Assembly: GCA_018436855.1 (NCBI GenBank)
Contig: JAHDKO010000015.1
Coordinates: 62,001 to 126,000 of the forward strand
Direction: 5' to 3'
DNA: 64,000 nt
Origin: Deltaproteobacteria bacterium
Lineage (GTDB): Bacteria > Desulfobacterota > Desulfomonilia > UBA1062
The notes under the pieces are model-generated. The model did no database searches. It was not told where the DNA came from and saw only the letters and a list, made by a program, of their open reading frames with translations. A program made the position numbers and the translations under genes. Below, in pieces: positions 53,443-62,066 of this stretch (its first letter is position 1; every line of letters begins with the position of its first letter).

Positions 53443-53466
53443 AAAACAAGATTCAGGGGGGTTGCA

Positions 53467-55632
53467 ATGCACGGATCAGGAGCGGAAATTTCAAGAGAGG
53501 TATTTTGGAATATCTTGGGACCTGGGTTTCCTACGGAACAGGTTCTCCTCTATGTGCTTGTTGTCATAGCATTCTTGCTGTTTTTCCACGGGCTTGCAAA
53601 GAGCGGGTTCTTCACCCGCATGAAGGCGGTCACCAGCGCACAGGGTCCTGATGTCGAGAGGGTCAACAATGCCTGGGACCGCTTCTGGTATATGGTGGTG
53701 GATGTGTTCGGCCACCGGAAGATCTTGCGCGAGCCCTATCAGGGCGTGTTCCACCTGTTCATCTTCTGGGGGTTCATCGCGCTGGCCATCACCACGGCGA
53801 TCGTGTTCCTTCAGGCCGACGTCATCTGGCCCATCTGGCACGTTTGGTTCATGGAGGGCAACTTCTACCTCGGCCTTTCGCTGTTCGCGGACGTCTTCGG
53901 GCTCGTGGCCATCGTTGGCATACTCATGGCCATGGCGCGGCGGTATTTCATGAAGCCCACGTGGCTTGACGAAAAGGGCGAGGACAAGGTCATTCTCTGG
54001 TTCATCCTCGCCATCCTGGTGACCGGATTCGTGGTCGAGGCATTGAGGATCCAGGCCACCGAGACCGACCCGGCCAGCCCCATGAACCCGTACATCTGGT
54101 TCTCACCGGTGGGAAGGACCGTTGCGTTCCTGTTCTCCGGCATGAGCATGGATGCACTGAGAGACACCCATGTGGTGCTCTGGTGGACCCACGTGCTCGG
54201 GGCCCTGGGCTTCATCGTCTTCATCGCCTACTCCAAGCTGCTCCACATCGTCATGACGCCGGTGAACATTTTCCTGCGCCCCGATACGCCGCAGCCGCCC
54301 ATCAAGGTGATGCCGCCCGAGATGTTCGAGAATGCCGAGACCTTCGGCATCCACAACCTGGAAGAGTATTCCTGGAAAGACCTGTTCGACACCGAGGCCT
54401 GCATGCGCTGCGGCCGGTGCGTCGAGGTCTGCCCGGCGTTCAATACCGACAAGCCGCTCATGCCCAGGGACGTGATCCAGAACATCCGGACCTATATGGA
54501 AAACAAGGCCAAGTTCGCCCTGGATGCCGACGGGAACTACCGCATCATTCCCGATGAGGAATATACCGGCCCGGCATTGATCGGCGACGGCATCGAAAAG
54601 GACACCATCTGGGCCTGCACCACCTGTATGGCCTGCGTGGAGGCATGTCCCGCCTATATTCTCCAGTTCCCGAAACTCATCGACCTCAGGCGCTACCTGG
54701 TCATGATGGAGTCCGACTTCCCGGCCGAGGTCATGGATGTCTTCAAGGGCATGGAGAACAACTCCAACCCGTGGAGCATCGGCGCCCATACCAGGGCCGA
54801 CTGGGCCAAGGGACTCGACGTGCCCCTGCTTTCGGAAAAGGGCGAGGCCGAATACCTCTTCTACGTGGGCTGCGCGGGTGCGTTCGACGACCTGAACAAG
54901 AAGGTGGCCGTCTCCCTGGCCAAGATCTTCAAGGCGGCCGGGCTCGATTTCGCCATTCTCGGCACCGAGGAAGGCTGCTGCGGCGACTCGGCCAAGAAGA
55001 TCGGGAACGAATACGTCTACCAGGCCCTTGCCATGGCCAACATCGAGACCTTCAAGGCATACAACGTGAACAAGATCATCACCATGTGCCCCCACGGGTA
55101 CACGGTCCTGAAGCACGACTACAAGGATCTCGGCGGCAACTTCCAGGTGTTTCACTACACCGAGATCCTGGACAAGCTCATCAAGCAGGGCAAGATCACC
55201 TTGAAGCAGCCCATCGAGAATCTGGGCACCATCACCTACCACGACTCCTGCTACCTGGGCAGGTACAACAAGATCTATGACCAGCCGAGGGACATTCTGA
55301 AGGCCCTGAAGTCCGGGAGACTGGTGGAGATGAAGAGCAATCATGCAAAGAGCTTCTGCTGCGGCGCAGGCGGCGGCAGGATGTGGATGGAGGAGGATCT
55401 GGGCACGAGGATCAACCAGAAGCGCACGCAGGAGGCCGAGGCCTCGGGTGCCAAGACCATATGCACGGCCTGCCCATTCTGCTACACCATGCTCTCCGAC
55501 GGCATCAAGGAGCTCGAGCTATCCGAGAAGCTCCAGGCCTTTGACATCGCACAACTCGTCGCCAAGGCCGCCGGCCTCGATCAGAATACGAACAAGGCCG
55601 GAAACGAGGACGAGCAGGAGGCGGCAAACTGA
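53467..55632 (+). CDS. ETF-linked membrane Fe-S oxidoreductase (ETF:quinone reductase-like)
   Basis: The 721-residue protein has an N-terminal membrane domain of five helices (about residues 15-260), resembling nitrate reductase gamma/DsrM cytochrome b. A ferredoxin domain with two [4Fe-4S] motifs follows (CMRCGRCVEVCP near 311, CTTCMACVEACP near 383), then two CCG domains (EEGCCGDSA near 503, FCCGAGGGRMW near 631). It is the known membrane partner of EtfAB in beta-oxidising anaerobes, delivering electrons to menaquinone. It lies directly behind etfBA. Confidence 0.93.
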   Translation: MHGSGAEISREVFWNILGPGFPTEQVLLYVLVVIAFLLFFHGLAKSGFFTRMKAVTSAQGPDVERVNNAWDRFWYMVVDVFGHRKILREPYQGVFHLFIFWGFIALAITTAIVFLQADVIWPIWHVWFMEGNFYLGLSLFADVFGLVAIVGILMAMARRYFMKPTWLDEKGEDKVILWFILAILVTGFVVEALRIQATETDPASPMNPYIWFSPVGRTVAFLFSGMSMDALRDTHVVLWWTHVLGALGFIVFIAYSKLLHIVMTPVNIFLRPDTPQPPIKVMPPEMFENAETFGIHNLEEYSWKDLFDTEACMRCGRCVEVCPAFNTDKPLMPRDVIQNIRTYMENKAKFALDADGNYRIIPDEEYTGPALIGDGIEKDTIWACTTCMACVEACPAYILQFPKLIDLRRYLVMMESDFPAEVMDVFKGMENNSNPWSIGAHTRADWAKGLDVPLLSEKGEAEYLFYVGCAGAFDDLNKKVAVSLAKIFKAAGLDFAILGTEEGCCGDSAKKIGNEYVYQALAMANIETFKAYNVNKIITMCPHGYTVLKHDYKDLGGNFQVFHYTEILDKLIKQGKITLKQPIENLGTITYHDSCYLGRYNKIYDQPRDILKALKSGRLVEMKSNHAKSFCCGAGGGRMWMEEDLGTRINQKRTQEAEASGAKTICTACPFCYTMLSDGIKELELSEKLQAFDIAQLVAKAAGLDQNTNKAGNEDEQEAAN

Positions 55633-55684
55633 TCTGAAAAGCCTTCTTAAAAGGCTGGTAAAGCAACCCCTTCAAGTAAAGAAA

Positions 55685-55720
55685 GAAAAAAGAGGAGGCA
55701 GCGATGTCTCCTCTTTTTTC
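55685..55720. terminator. Bidirectional intrinsic terminator
   Basis: GAAAAAAGAGGAG (55685-55697) and CTCCTCTTTTTTC (55708-55720) are exact complements around GCAGCGATGT. The A-rich left and T-rich right arms form a rho-independent terminator for the etfBA/oxidoreductase operon. Confidence 0.75.
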
Positions 55721-55774
55721 TTGCCAGTACCGGCTGTTCGAAGGTATTCTTAAGTAGAGGATATTTCAGAGGGC

Positions 55775-56548
55775 ATGGGCATACAAGTCGGCATTCTTCT
55801 TGGGGAGACCGGGAGCCATAACGATCTCGTAGAGGGGTTGAAGTCTGCGGGGATCGGGGTAGACATCCTCGTGATGCCGCATGATCTGTCGGAAGAGCAG
55901 TCCCTGGCGCTGGGCCGCTCTTTCCTGGAAAGCGCGGCCTGCTGCGACCTGATCCACAACCTCTCGGGCTGCCGCGGCCTTCTCTTCGCGAGTCTGTCGC
56001 GCATTCCCTCCGTGTCGTCCATCACCGGTGAGATCACCGATACCGAGGCCCTCATATGCAGGGCCGTTTCCGGACCATGCTTTTTCGTGACCGAAGGGGC
56101 ACGGGAGCTCGCCGGGCTCAAGACGGTCCCGGGTATCGGCCGTTTCCACGGAGACCGGGTCAGGTTCTATCTGGACGTGTACTCCCGCGTTCTCGCGCTG
56201 GGCAAACAGACCGAGCACCGGCCCTGGGGGAACTACGAGATCCTCTCCGAAGACCGGGACGACCACAAGGTCAAACGCATCACGGTCCTGCCCGGCAAAC
56301 GCCTGAGCCTCCAGTATCACGGGAAGAGAAGGGAGCACTGGGTCATCGTCTCCGGCCGCGCCACGGCGACCGTGGGAGAACGGATGGTCGAGCTGGGCCC
56401 CTCGGAAGCCATCGACATACCCTGCGGTGCAAAGCACCGGATCGAGAATGCCGGGTCGCAGGACCTCATATTCATCGAGGTGCAGCAGGGCGACTACTTC
56501 GGCGAGGACGACATCGTCAGGATAGAGGACGATTTCGGAAGGATATGA
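55775..56548 (+). CDS. Cupin (mannose-6-phosphate isomerase type II C-terminal-like) fused to a degenerate GT4-like N-terminus
   Basis: The last 110 residues are a standard ManC-type phosphomannose isomerase cupin: RPWGNYEILSED, KVKRITVLPGKRLSLQYHGKRREHWVIVSG, IDIPCGAKHRIEN and FIEVQQGDYFGEDDIVRIEDD. The first 145 residues are not the usual nucleotidyltransferase. They contain DLIHNLSGCRGLLFASL and VSSITGEITDTEALI, reminiscent of the N-terminal half of a family 4 glycosyltransferase but far too short. The product may convert or bind mannose-6-phosphate. Its stop overlaps the next ATG (ATGA). Confidence 0.72.
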   Translation: MGIQVGILLGETGSHNDLVEGLKSAGIGVDILVMPHDLSEEQSLALGRSFLESAACCDLIHNLSGCRGLLFASLSRIPSVSSITGEITDTEALICRAVSGPCFFVTEGARELAGLKTVPGIGRFHGDRVRFYLDVYSRVLALGKQTEHRPWGNYEILSEDRDDHKVKRITVLPGKRLSLQYHGKRREHWVIVSGRATATVGERMVELGPSEAIDIPCGAKHRIENAGSQDLIFIEVQQGDYFGEDDIVRIEDDFGRI

Positions 56549-56841
56549 GCGCTGTCAACAAGGGTATCAGAGGTCAGAAAGAGCTCTTCGGGCTCCTCTA
56601 TGAAACAGCCGTCAATGCCGGGATAGAGATTATCGAAGACCGGATAAACCGCAAGGGCGGGGTGTGCAGGCTGCAGGAGAAGCTCATGGTGGTCTACGAT
56701 TCCCAGGCCCCGTTTCATGAGCGCAACCGCCTGATCCTGGACGCCATCTCACAGGTGAACCGGGACTATCTCTATCTCCCGCCCCGGGTCAGAATGCTCC
56801 TGGATGAGGGCGAGGCACTACCTGATTCCCCGGCCGGTTAG
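56545..56841 (+). CDS. Small hypothetical protein coupled to the cupin gene
   Basis: The 98-residue product starts at an ATG overlapping the stop of the cupin gene by 4 bases. It contains GQKELFGLLYETAVNAGIEI, GVCRLQEKLMVVYDSQAPFHERN, ILDAIS and LPPRVRMLLDEG. No cofactor or membrane motif is visible. The codon pattern and overlap argue for a real gene, apparently a conserved protein of unknown function. Confidence 0.7.
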   Translation: MSAVNKGIRGQKELFGLLYETAVNAGIEIIEDRINRKGGVCRLQEKLMVVYDSQAPFHERNRLILDAISQVNRDYLYLPPRVRMLLDEGEALPDSPAG

Positions 56842-56847
56842 GGAAGA

Positions 56848-58185
56848 TTATTTACTGGAGCGCATGGTATAGAGCCGCATCTCGCTCTGGGCATCGGTGT
56901 TTTTCGGGTTGATCTGCAGGGCCTTCCGGAATGCGTCGGGCGCCTTGTTGGACCCCTCTTTCTTCAGCACCCATCCGAGCACCACATAGAGGGCATCCGA
57001 GGAGGGGAAGTTCTGCACCCCTTCGCGTATGGCCGATTTGATCTCGATGCTGTTGCCCCTGCCCGTGTTCTGCCACCTCAAGAAGAGCGCCCTGACATAT
57101 GCCTCGGTAAAGACCCGCTCCTCTGGCTTCATCTTTACGCAGAGCCTGAAGCTGTCCAGGGCCTTGCTGTAGTCTTTCTCCTTCATGGCCTCCATGCCCT
57201 GACCATAGAATATTTCGGCCTGAAGCTCCTGATCGATCCACTTCTTTTCTTCAGGAGGCTTACCCTCCCTGACCCGGTTCACAATGGTATAGGCCTTCTG
57301 GATCTCCATGAACACCTCGGTGGCCAGCCTTTTCACCTCGGGATCATCCGCATATGAGTAGATGTCGGGGTGGTTCTGTTTCACCAGTCTGATATACGCC
57401 CGCTTGAGCCCGCCATCGGAGATAGCCTTGTCCACGCCCAGCGTCTGGAAGGGGCCCTGGTCCTTGATCTTTCGCAGCATCTTTCTCAGGTGCTCGATGA
57501 TCGCCTTGTGCTTGCTCTCCTCGAAGGAAGCCAGGCCGGTGCAGTAGAGGGCCAGGAGCGCGCGGGCCGGGTCCTGCCCCAGCAGGAGCAATTCGGAAAC
57601 CTTGAACTGGTCGAAATTATCCATGGTGACGCCCAGGTCGGGGGGGATATCGTCGGATCGTCTTTTGGGAACAGCATCCGCATGGGGGCTCAGCGCCGAG
57701 ATAACGACCGAGAAGGGGGTCTGATCCATGATGCCCCGTCTCACCATGCGCAGGAATTCCGGCCTGGTCATCTCGGGCGATTTGTCGATGGTGTTTTTCA
57801 CGACCTTCTGGATGGTACCCGTCTCCCAGGAAAAGATGTCGATAAAGCGTTTCTCGAACTGTATCTTCAGCGCCTCGGTAATGGCCTTGGGCTCGACCTT
57901 TCCCATCTCCAGCAGGATGACCCCCTGTTTCCTGCGTTCGATCCGGGACTGGGCCAGGGATTCTTCACTTTCCTCTTCCGTGATATATCCCAGGGCGACC
58001 AGGACGTTGCCGAGAAGCTCTTCGGTTTTGTTCGACTGAATGGCGCAGAGTATTCCGTCACGGAAAATAAGGCCCTTTTTCCAGTTGTCGGCAGACACGA
58101 AGATGATCCCGGTGAAGAGGGAGTCGATGGTGTCTTTGACCAGGAGAGGGAACGTAATGTCTTCTAACTTGAATACGGTATCCAT
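56848..58185 (-). CDS. DUF4388-type N-terminus, J-domain and TPR protein
   Basis: The first 110 residues (SLFTGIIFVSADNWKKGLIFRDGILCAI and LLGNVLVALGYITEEE) match the DUF4388/PATAN region found in bacterial signalling proteins. From about residue 245 a DnaJ-like J-domain follows, with LGVDKAISDGGLKRAYIRLVKQ and the HPD motif in KQNHPDIYS near 272. The last 120 residues are tetratricopeptide-like helices (AMEAMKEKDYSKALDSFRLCVKM). The combination suggests a chaperone-linked adaptor in signalling or motility, not a general DnaJ. Confidence 0.83.
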   Translation of the reverse strand: MDTVFKLEDITFPLLVKDTIDSLFTGIIFVSADNWKKGLIFRDGILCAIQSNKTEELLGNVLVALGYITEEESEESLAQSRIERRKQGVILLEMGKVEPKAITEALKIQFEKRFIDIFSWETGTIQKVVKNTIDKSPEMTRPEFLRMVRRGIMDQTPFSVVISALSPHADAVPKRRSDDIPPDLGVTMDNFDQFKVSELLLLGQDPARALLALYCTGLASFEESKHKAIIEHLRKMLRKIKDQGPFQTLGVDKAISDGGLKRAYIRLVKQNHPDIYSYADDPEVKRLATEVFMEIQKAYTIVNRVREGKPPEEKKWIDQELQAEIFYGQGMEAMKEKDYSKALDSFRLCVKMKPEERVFTEAYVRALFLRWQNTGRGNSIEIKSAIREGVQNFPSSDALYVVLGWVLKKEGSNKAPDAFRKALQINPKNTDAQSEMRLYTMRSSK

Positions 58186-58233
58186 TTGTCCTTACTATCG
58201 GCAACCTGCCAGGGCATGCATAAATAAATTCAT

Positions 58234-58273
58234 CGAAATCGGGGACGCGAAATCGGGGACGGGTTCAGATTTC
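58234..58273. repeat. Exact 14-bp tandem repeat with GAAATC/GATTTC hairpin
   Basis: CGAAATCGGGGACG occurs twice without gap (58234-58247, 58248-58261). The second copy is followed by GGTTCAGATTTCC, giving a GAAATC/GATTTC inverted repeat. This resembles REP elements associated with tyrosine transposases. Confidence 0.6.
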
Positions 58274-58385
58274 CGGGAGGTGATGCACACGATCGTTTGC
58301 GTCATGTGCCGGTGCAGAATCGAGGACGTTCATATTTCTGAGAGGAAATGATCAGATCTATTCGCGCCACGTGCCGGTAAAATAG

Positions 58386-58431
58386 AAGGAAGCCCTCGTG
58401 GTGCCGTACGTGACGAGTGACGGGCTTCCTT
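58386..58431 (-). terminator. Probable terminator after the small zinc-finger gene
   Basis: AAGGAAGCCC and GGGCTTCCTT form a 10-bp stem with a 26-base loop. On the minus strand it is followed by CTATTTTACC, so it could end the transcript of the gene at 58491-58721. Confidence 0.5.
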
Positions 58432-58490
58432 CCGGGCCACAGCTGTCCTGCGCGAAATTGTCCTTTGTCGATAACCCCTAGGGCGCCGGA

Positions 58491-58721
58491 TCACGAATAC
58501 CGGGTCATGAGGGTCTCCCAGTAGAGGTTCCCCCAGGCATTCCTTTTTTCATTCTCGCTGCAGTCGGCGCAGTAGTGCCTGACCTCGATAACCTGAGGAT
58601 CGAAGGAAACGATCTGCCTGGCGGAGCACACGCTGCACACGGGCTTCCCGCACCCATCACACGACAGCTCCGTAACGGCTCCGCAAGCACAGGCGAAGAC
58701 GATTTTTTTTGCAGCCTCCAT
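58491..58721 (-). CDS. Small zinc-finger-like hypothetical protein
   Basis: The 76-residue protein contains eight cysteines in pairs (CACG, CDGCGKPVCSVC, CADCSEN), the pattern of a cross-brace or double zinc ribbon. The C-terminal region NAWGNLYWETLMTRYS is distinctive but not recognised. AGGAGAAAAGGC precedes the ATG. It may be a small RING/B-box-like protein; the function is unknown. Confidence 0.65.
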   Translation of the reverse strand: MEAAKKIVFACACGAVTELSCDGCGKPVCSVCSARQIVSFDPQVIEVRHYCADCSENEKRNAWGNLYWETLMTRYS

Positions 58722-59094
58722 AGCCTTTTCTCCTCGATTTGTCGTGTTGTTACGGGAATAGCTATTTCCATGCCATGAAGTACGGGATGGAGTGATTTAT
58801 CATAATATGCTGTAAAAAAAGCAGTTATGAAGAAACGTGCGGGAAGGGAAGGGTTTCGGACACGGGGATACGATTCCTGCCCGGAAGGGTCCTGCCGCCA
58901 TAGTTATGGTCATGGTGCCCGAAGTGTACAACAGGCCGTACCAGGGCGCTACCCCATCGGGGAGGAATCCTCTTTCAGCCGGGTGTAAGGGGCTGCTTGC
59001 TGGATGCCGACGAAGGGAAATATACGGGAGATTCCGGTCTAGAGGAAGCGGAATGGAGAGAAGTGGGAAGGTTGAGTATAACGGCTTGAAAGTT
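58722..59094. other. Intergenic region upstream of tRNA-Asn, nothing seen
   Basis: The 373 bases contain a short plus-strand open frame without coding character and no repeat or hairpin worth naming. Confidence 0.4.
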
Positions 59095-59170
59095 TGGCTC
59101 CTCGGGAGGGACTTGAACCCCCAACCTAGTGGTTAACAGCCACCCGCTCTGCCGATTGAGCTACCGAGGA
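59095..59170 (-). tRNA. tRNA-Asn (anticodon GTT)
   Basis: The minus-strand cloverleaf has acceptor TCCTCGG/CCGAGGA, D-arm GCTCAATCGGCAGAGC, anticodon arm GGTGG-CTGTTAA-CCACT (anticodon GTT) and T-arm GGGGG-TTCAAGT-CCCTC. Discriminator G and an encoded CCA follow. The length is 76 bases. Confidence 0.95.
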
Positions 59171-59327
59171 ACGATCACAGTATCTATGATGATTCAGGAG
59201 TGTTGTCAAGAGCGAATAGCCGGGAACATACGGGAGATAGCGGGGCCGGCCCCCAAGGGACGCTGTTTGGGGAGATGGGAAGCGGGAGGGGTGATCTCGC
59301 CCGGAGAGACGATAGCCGGGGCGGCGC

Positions 59328-60248
59328 TCAGCCTTTGGGAATGAGGGTGAGGAACTTTTCGTGCCGGGGCGATCCCCCCCGAAGCACCTCTTCCATCTTC
59401 TGCCTGACCACGAGCGTTACGGGCCCGGGGCAGGAGAAGCTTTTCTGCTCGATCGAACGGATGGGCAGAACCGGGGTTGTGGTGCCGGAAAAAAACGCCT
59501 CGTCGTATTGCTGGATATCTCCGGGCCGGATATGGACCTGCTTCTCCGGCAGGCCCATATCATCCAGGACCTCCATGATCACCCTGCGGGTGATGCCGGG
59601 CAGAACGTTCTCCTCCGTGGGGGTCTCCACATCGTTTCCCCTGACGAAGAAGACATTGGACGTGGGGCCCTCCGCCACCAGGCCGCCCGCATCCAGCATG
59701 AGGGCCTCGTCGAAACCCCTGCTCCGGCTTTCCATACGGGCCAGATATCCGTTTACGTAGTTCCCCACCACCTTTGCATGGACGTCTGTGGTCATGGGGT
59801 GGAGCTTCCGGTAGGACGAAATCCCCGCGGACACACAGGCGCCGGCCGAGAGCGCTGCAATACCGCAGCTCGCATAGTTCAGGCAGAAGACGGCGACCGA
59901 GACCCTGCCCGAGGGGGTGGTGCCGAATTCGATGCCCGGATAGTAGGCAAAAAACTTGGCGAGGCCAGTGGTGACGGAATTGATCCGTGCCAGCTCCATG
60001 AGCGCCTCCCTGATGGTCTCGCGGGAAAAGGGGAGCTCCATATAGGTCTGGCCGGCGCTGAACAGGAACCGGTCCAAGTGCTCTTCCAGGCAGAAGAAGG
60101 CCGGGCCCCTCGGGGTGGAGGTGACCGCCATCACCTCGAACACGGCGGAACCCCGGCTGAAGCTGTGAGAGAGAAGGGGGACCGTAGCCTCGGTGCAATC
60201 GACGAATCTACCGTCAATCCATGTCGTTATTCCACTCACCATGTGCAC
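59328..60248 (-). CDS. Class IV aminotransferase (branched-chain or D-amino acid type)
   Basis: The 306-residue PLP enzyme of fold type IV has ITTWIDGRFVDCTEATVPLLSHSF at the start, where LSHSF corresponds to the usual LxHGxxYG strand. HAKVVGNYVNGYLAR near residue 160 carries the Schiff-base lysine. FDEALMLDAGGLVAEGPTSNVFFV and LPGITRRVIME complete the family pattern. The substrate could be branched-chain amino acids, D-alanine or aminodeoxychorismate; the sequence alone does not decide. ATG 60242 is an alternative start. Confidence 0.85.
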   Translation of the reverse strand: MHMVSGITTWIDGRFVDCTEATVPLLSHSFSRGSAVFEVMAVTSTPRGPAFFCLEEHLDRFLFSAGQTYMELPFSRETIREALMELARINSVTTGLAKFFAYYPGIEFGTTPSGRVSVAVFCLNYASCGIAALSAGACVSAGISSYRKLHPMTTDVHAKVVGNYVNGYLARMESRSRGFDEALMLDAGGLVAEGPTSNVFFVRGNDVETPTEENVLPGITRRVIMEVLDDMGLPEKQVHIRPGDIQQYDEAFFSGTTTPVLPIRSIEQKSFSCPGPVTLVVRQKMEEVLRGGSPRHEKFLTLIPKG

Positions 60249-60418
60249 TATCCCTATACGGGCGCCACCGAGATGTCAATATCCCAGGGCGTGCCGCAAC
60301 ACTCTGGCTTACGCAGAGATACCCTCCGCCAGAGCGGGAAATGAATCACGAGCCTTCACAAAGGGAAAATATCTTCTGTTCTTTTTTGCTTACACGCGGC
60401 TGTGCAGGGCATGTTTGC

Positions 60419-60447
60419 TTGACAAAAGCATGAGTATGAAATAGTAG
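60419..60447 (+). promoter_or_regulatory. Candidate promoter of the yceD-rpmF-fab operon
   Basis: TTGACA at 60419-60424 is followed after 17 bases by TAGTAG (60442-60447), 11 bases before the YceD start. The -35 is perfect, the -10 weak. Confidence 0.45.
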
Positions 60448-60458
60448 CAAGTGCTATT

Positions 60459-61022
60459 GTGGAAAAGATAAAGAGGATGGAAGACATCCATATATCCCCT
60501 GAGATCGTCGGTGAGGCAGGGGTGGAAAACGAGGTCATGGTCGTGCCCGAGGCCGTGGACGAGATATTCCGCAACAAGGATCTCGTCGTGAAGGAACCGT
60601 TCACCATCCACTACGTGGTGGAGCGGGAGAAGGACTCGGAAGACATCCATGTGGGCGTCGATGTGCAAGGCGAGATCGAGACGTTTTGCGCCAGATGCCT
60701 GGAGACCATGACCTACCCGGTGGATCTCCACCTGGAAACTAGCTATATGCCCGCGTCACCGGAGATGTCGAAGAACCTCGAAGAAGAGAGGACGAGCAGC
60801 GCGACAGGGTATTATCGGAAAACGATCCGTCTCGGCGATTACATTGCCTCCGAGCTGGTCCTGGCGTTGCCCTTAAGGTTCATCTGCGACGAGCAGTGCA
60901 AAGGCCTTTGTCCGGAATGCGGGGCGAATCTCAATCGAGAAGAGTGTCGTTGCGGGGAAAAACCGGTGGATCCCAGGCTGCAGAAATTATCCGAGCTCAA
61001 AGAAAAGATCAGGAAGGAGTAA
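60459..61022 (+). CDS. yceD: YceD/DUF177 family protein
   Basis: The 187-residue protein has the DUF177 layout, with CARCLETMTYPVDLHLE near residue 68 and a C-terminal cluster CDEQCKGLCPECGANLNREECRC that probably binds zinc. It starts with GTG and precedes rpmF by 4 bases. That arrangement is almost universal, and in plants and E. coli YceD is linked to 23S rRNA accumulation. Confidence 0.88.
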   Translation: MEKIKRMEDIHISPEIVGEAGVENEVMVVPEAVDEIFRNKDLVVKEPFTIHYVVEREKDSEDIHVGVDVQGEIETFCARCLETMTYPVDLHLETSYMPASPEMSKNLEEERTSSATGYYRKTIRLGDYIASELVLALPLRFICDEQCKGLCPECGANLNREECRCGEKPVDPRLQKLSELKEKIRKE

Positions 61023-61026
61023 AGCA

Positions 61027-61212
61027 ATGCCAGTTCCAAAGAGGAGACATTCAAGCGCCAGAAGAGACAAGCGCAGGGCCAATGACGCCATCAGCGAGCC
61101 GGCGTCTTCATACTGCCCGAACTGCCAGGAGCCCAAGTTGCCCCACCGAATCTGCAAGAACTGCGGGTACTACAAGGGCAAAGAGGTCATCAAGGTAGCC
61201 GAAGCCGAATAG
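61027..61212 (+). CDS. rpmF: 50S ribosomal protein L32
   Basis: The 61-residue protein begins MPVPKRRHSSARRDKRRAND. It has the zinc-binding CPNC and CKNCGYYKG pairs of bacterial L32. It sits between yceD and fabD with tiny gaps, so ribosome and lipid synthesis share an operon. Confidence 0.98.
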   Translation: MPVPKRRHSSARRDKRRANDAISEPASSYCPNCQEPKLPHRICKNCGYYKGKEVIKVAEAE

Positions 61213-61220
61213 GCCCTTCG

Positions 61221-62066
61221 ATGCCGTATTGCCTGATATTCCCCGGCCAGGGCAGCCAGTTTCCCGGCATGTCGGCGGGTCTCGATCTCCGGTGGACCGG
61301 AGACGATGAGCTGATCGGCCTCATGGAAAACGGACCTGAGGATACGCTCAGGCAGACCACGAACGCGCAGAAAGCCGTTTTTGCCGTGACCGCTGCCTTG
61401 TGGGAGAGGTCGGGTCTCGATGGCCCCGCCGTGACCATGGGCCACAGCCTGGGCGAATACATGGCCCTGGTCGCCTCCCGGGCCATACCCGTGCGCGAGT
61501 GCTACACCCTGGTGGAAAGGCGGGCCCGTGCCATGCAGGACGCCATGCCCGGGGAATCGGGTGCCATGGCCGCGGTGCTGGGCCTTTCCGCAGACGATGT
61601 GGCCCGGCTGATCGAGCCGGTTCAGAACGTGTGGGTGGCAAACCTCAACTCTCCCGGTCAGGTGGTGATCTCCGGCGAAGCGTCATCGGTGAAGGACGCG
61701 GCGCTCGTGCTCAAGGAAAACGGGGCCAGGAGGGTGGCGCCCCTGGAGGTGGCAGTGGCGTCCCACTGCCCGCTCATGAAACCTGCCGGCAAGGTCCTGA
61801 GGGAGTACCTCAAGGGTGTCCGGTTCGAGAGGCCCTGTTCCCGGGTCGTTTTCAACGCCACGGCGCAGGAAGAGTCCGATCCGGAAAAGATCAGGGAAAA
61901 CCTCGCGCTGCAGCTCGTTTCACCCGTGCGGTGGGAAGAGTCGGTCAGATATGCCGCGGATCAGGGGATCGACCGCTTCGTCGAGATCGGTCCCAGGTCG
62001 GTGCTGGCCCCGCTGGTGAAGAGGATCGTTCCCCAGGCCAAGGTGGAGGTGATTACCCCCCAATGA
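61221..62066 (+). CDS. fabD: Malonyl-CoA:ACP transacylase
   Basis: The 281-residue enzyme starts YCLIFPGQGSQFPGM and contains the nucleophile GHSLGEYMALVAS near residue 75. RARAMQDAMPGESGAMAAVLG, NLNSPGQVVISGE, the active-site His region VASHCPLMKPA and FVEIGPRSVLAPLVKRI are also present. It loads malonate on ACP for fatty-acid synthesis. It directly follows rpmF by 8 bases, where plsX and fabH are usually found. Its stop overlaps fabG by ATGA. Confidence 0.95.
   Translation: MPYCLIFPGQGSQFPGMSAGLDLRWTGDDELIGLMENGPEDTLRQTTNAQKAVFAVTAALWERSGLDGPAVTMGHSLGEYMALVASRAIPVRECYTLVERRARAMQDAMPGESGAMAAVLGLSADDVARLIEPVQNVWVANLNSPGQVVISGEASSVKDAALVLKENGARRVAPLEVAVASHCPLMKPAGKVLREYLKGVRFERPCSRVVFNATAQEESDPEKIRENLALQLVSPVRWEESVRYAADQGIDRFVEIGPRSVLAPLVKRIVPQAKVEVITPQ

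Larger units (their letters stand above)
58186..58490. other. Intergenic region with tandem repeat and terminator
   Basis: These 305 bases between two minus-strand genes hold the 14-bp tandem repeat at 58234-58261 and the hairpin at 58386-58431, each listed separately, and no gene. Confidence 0.5.
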
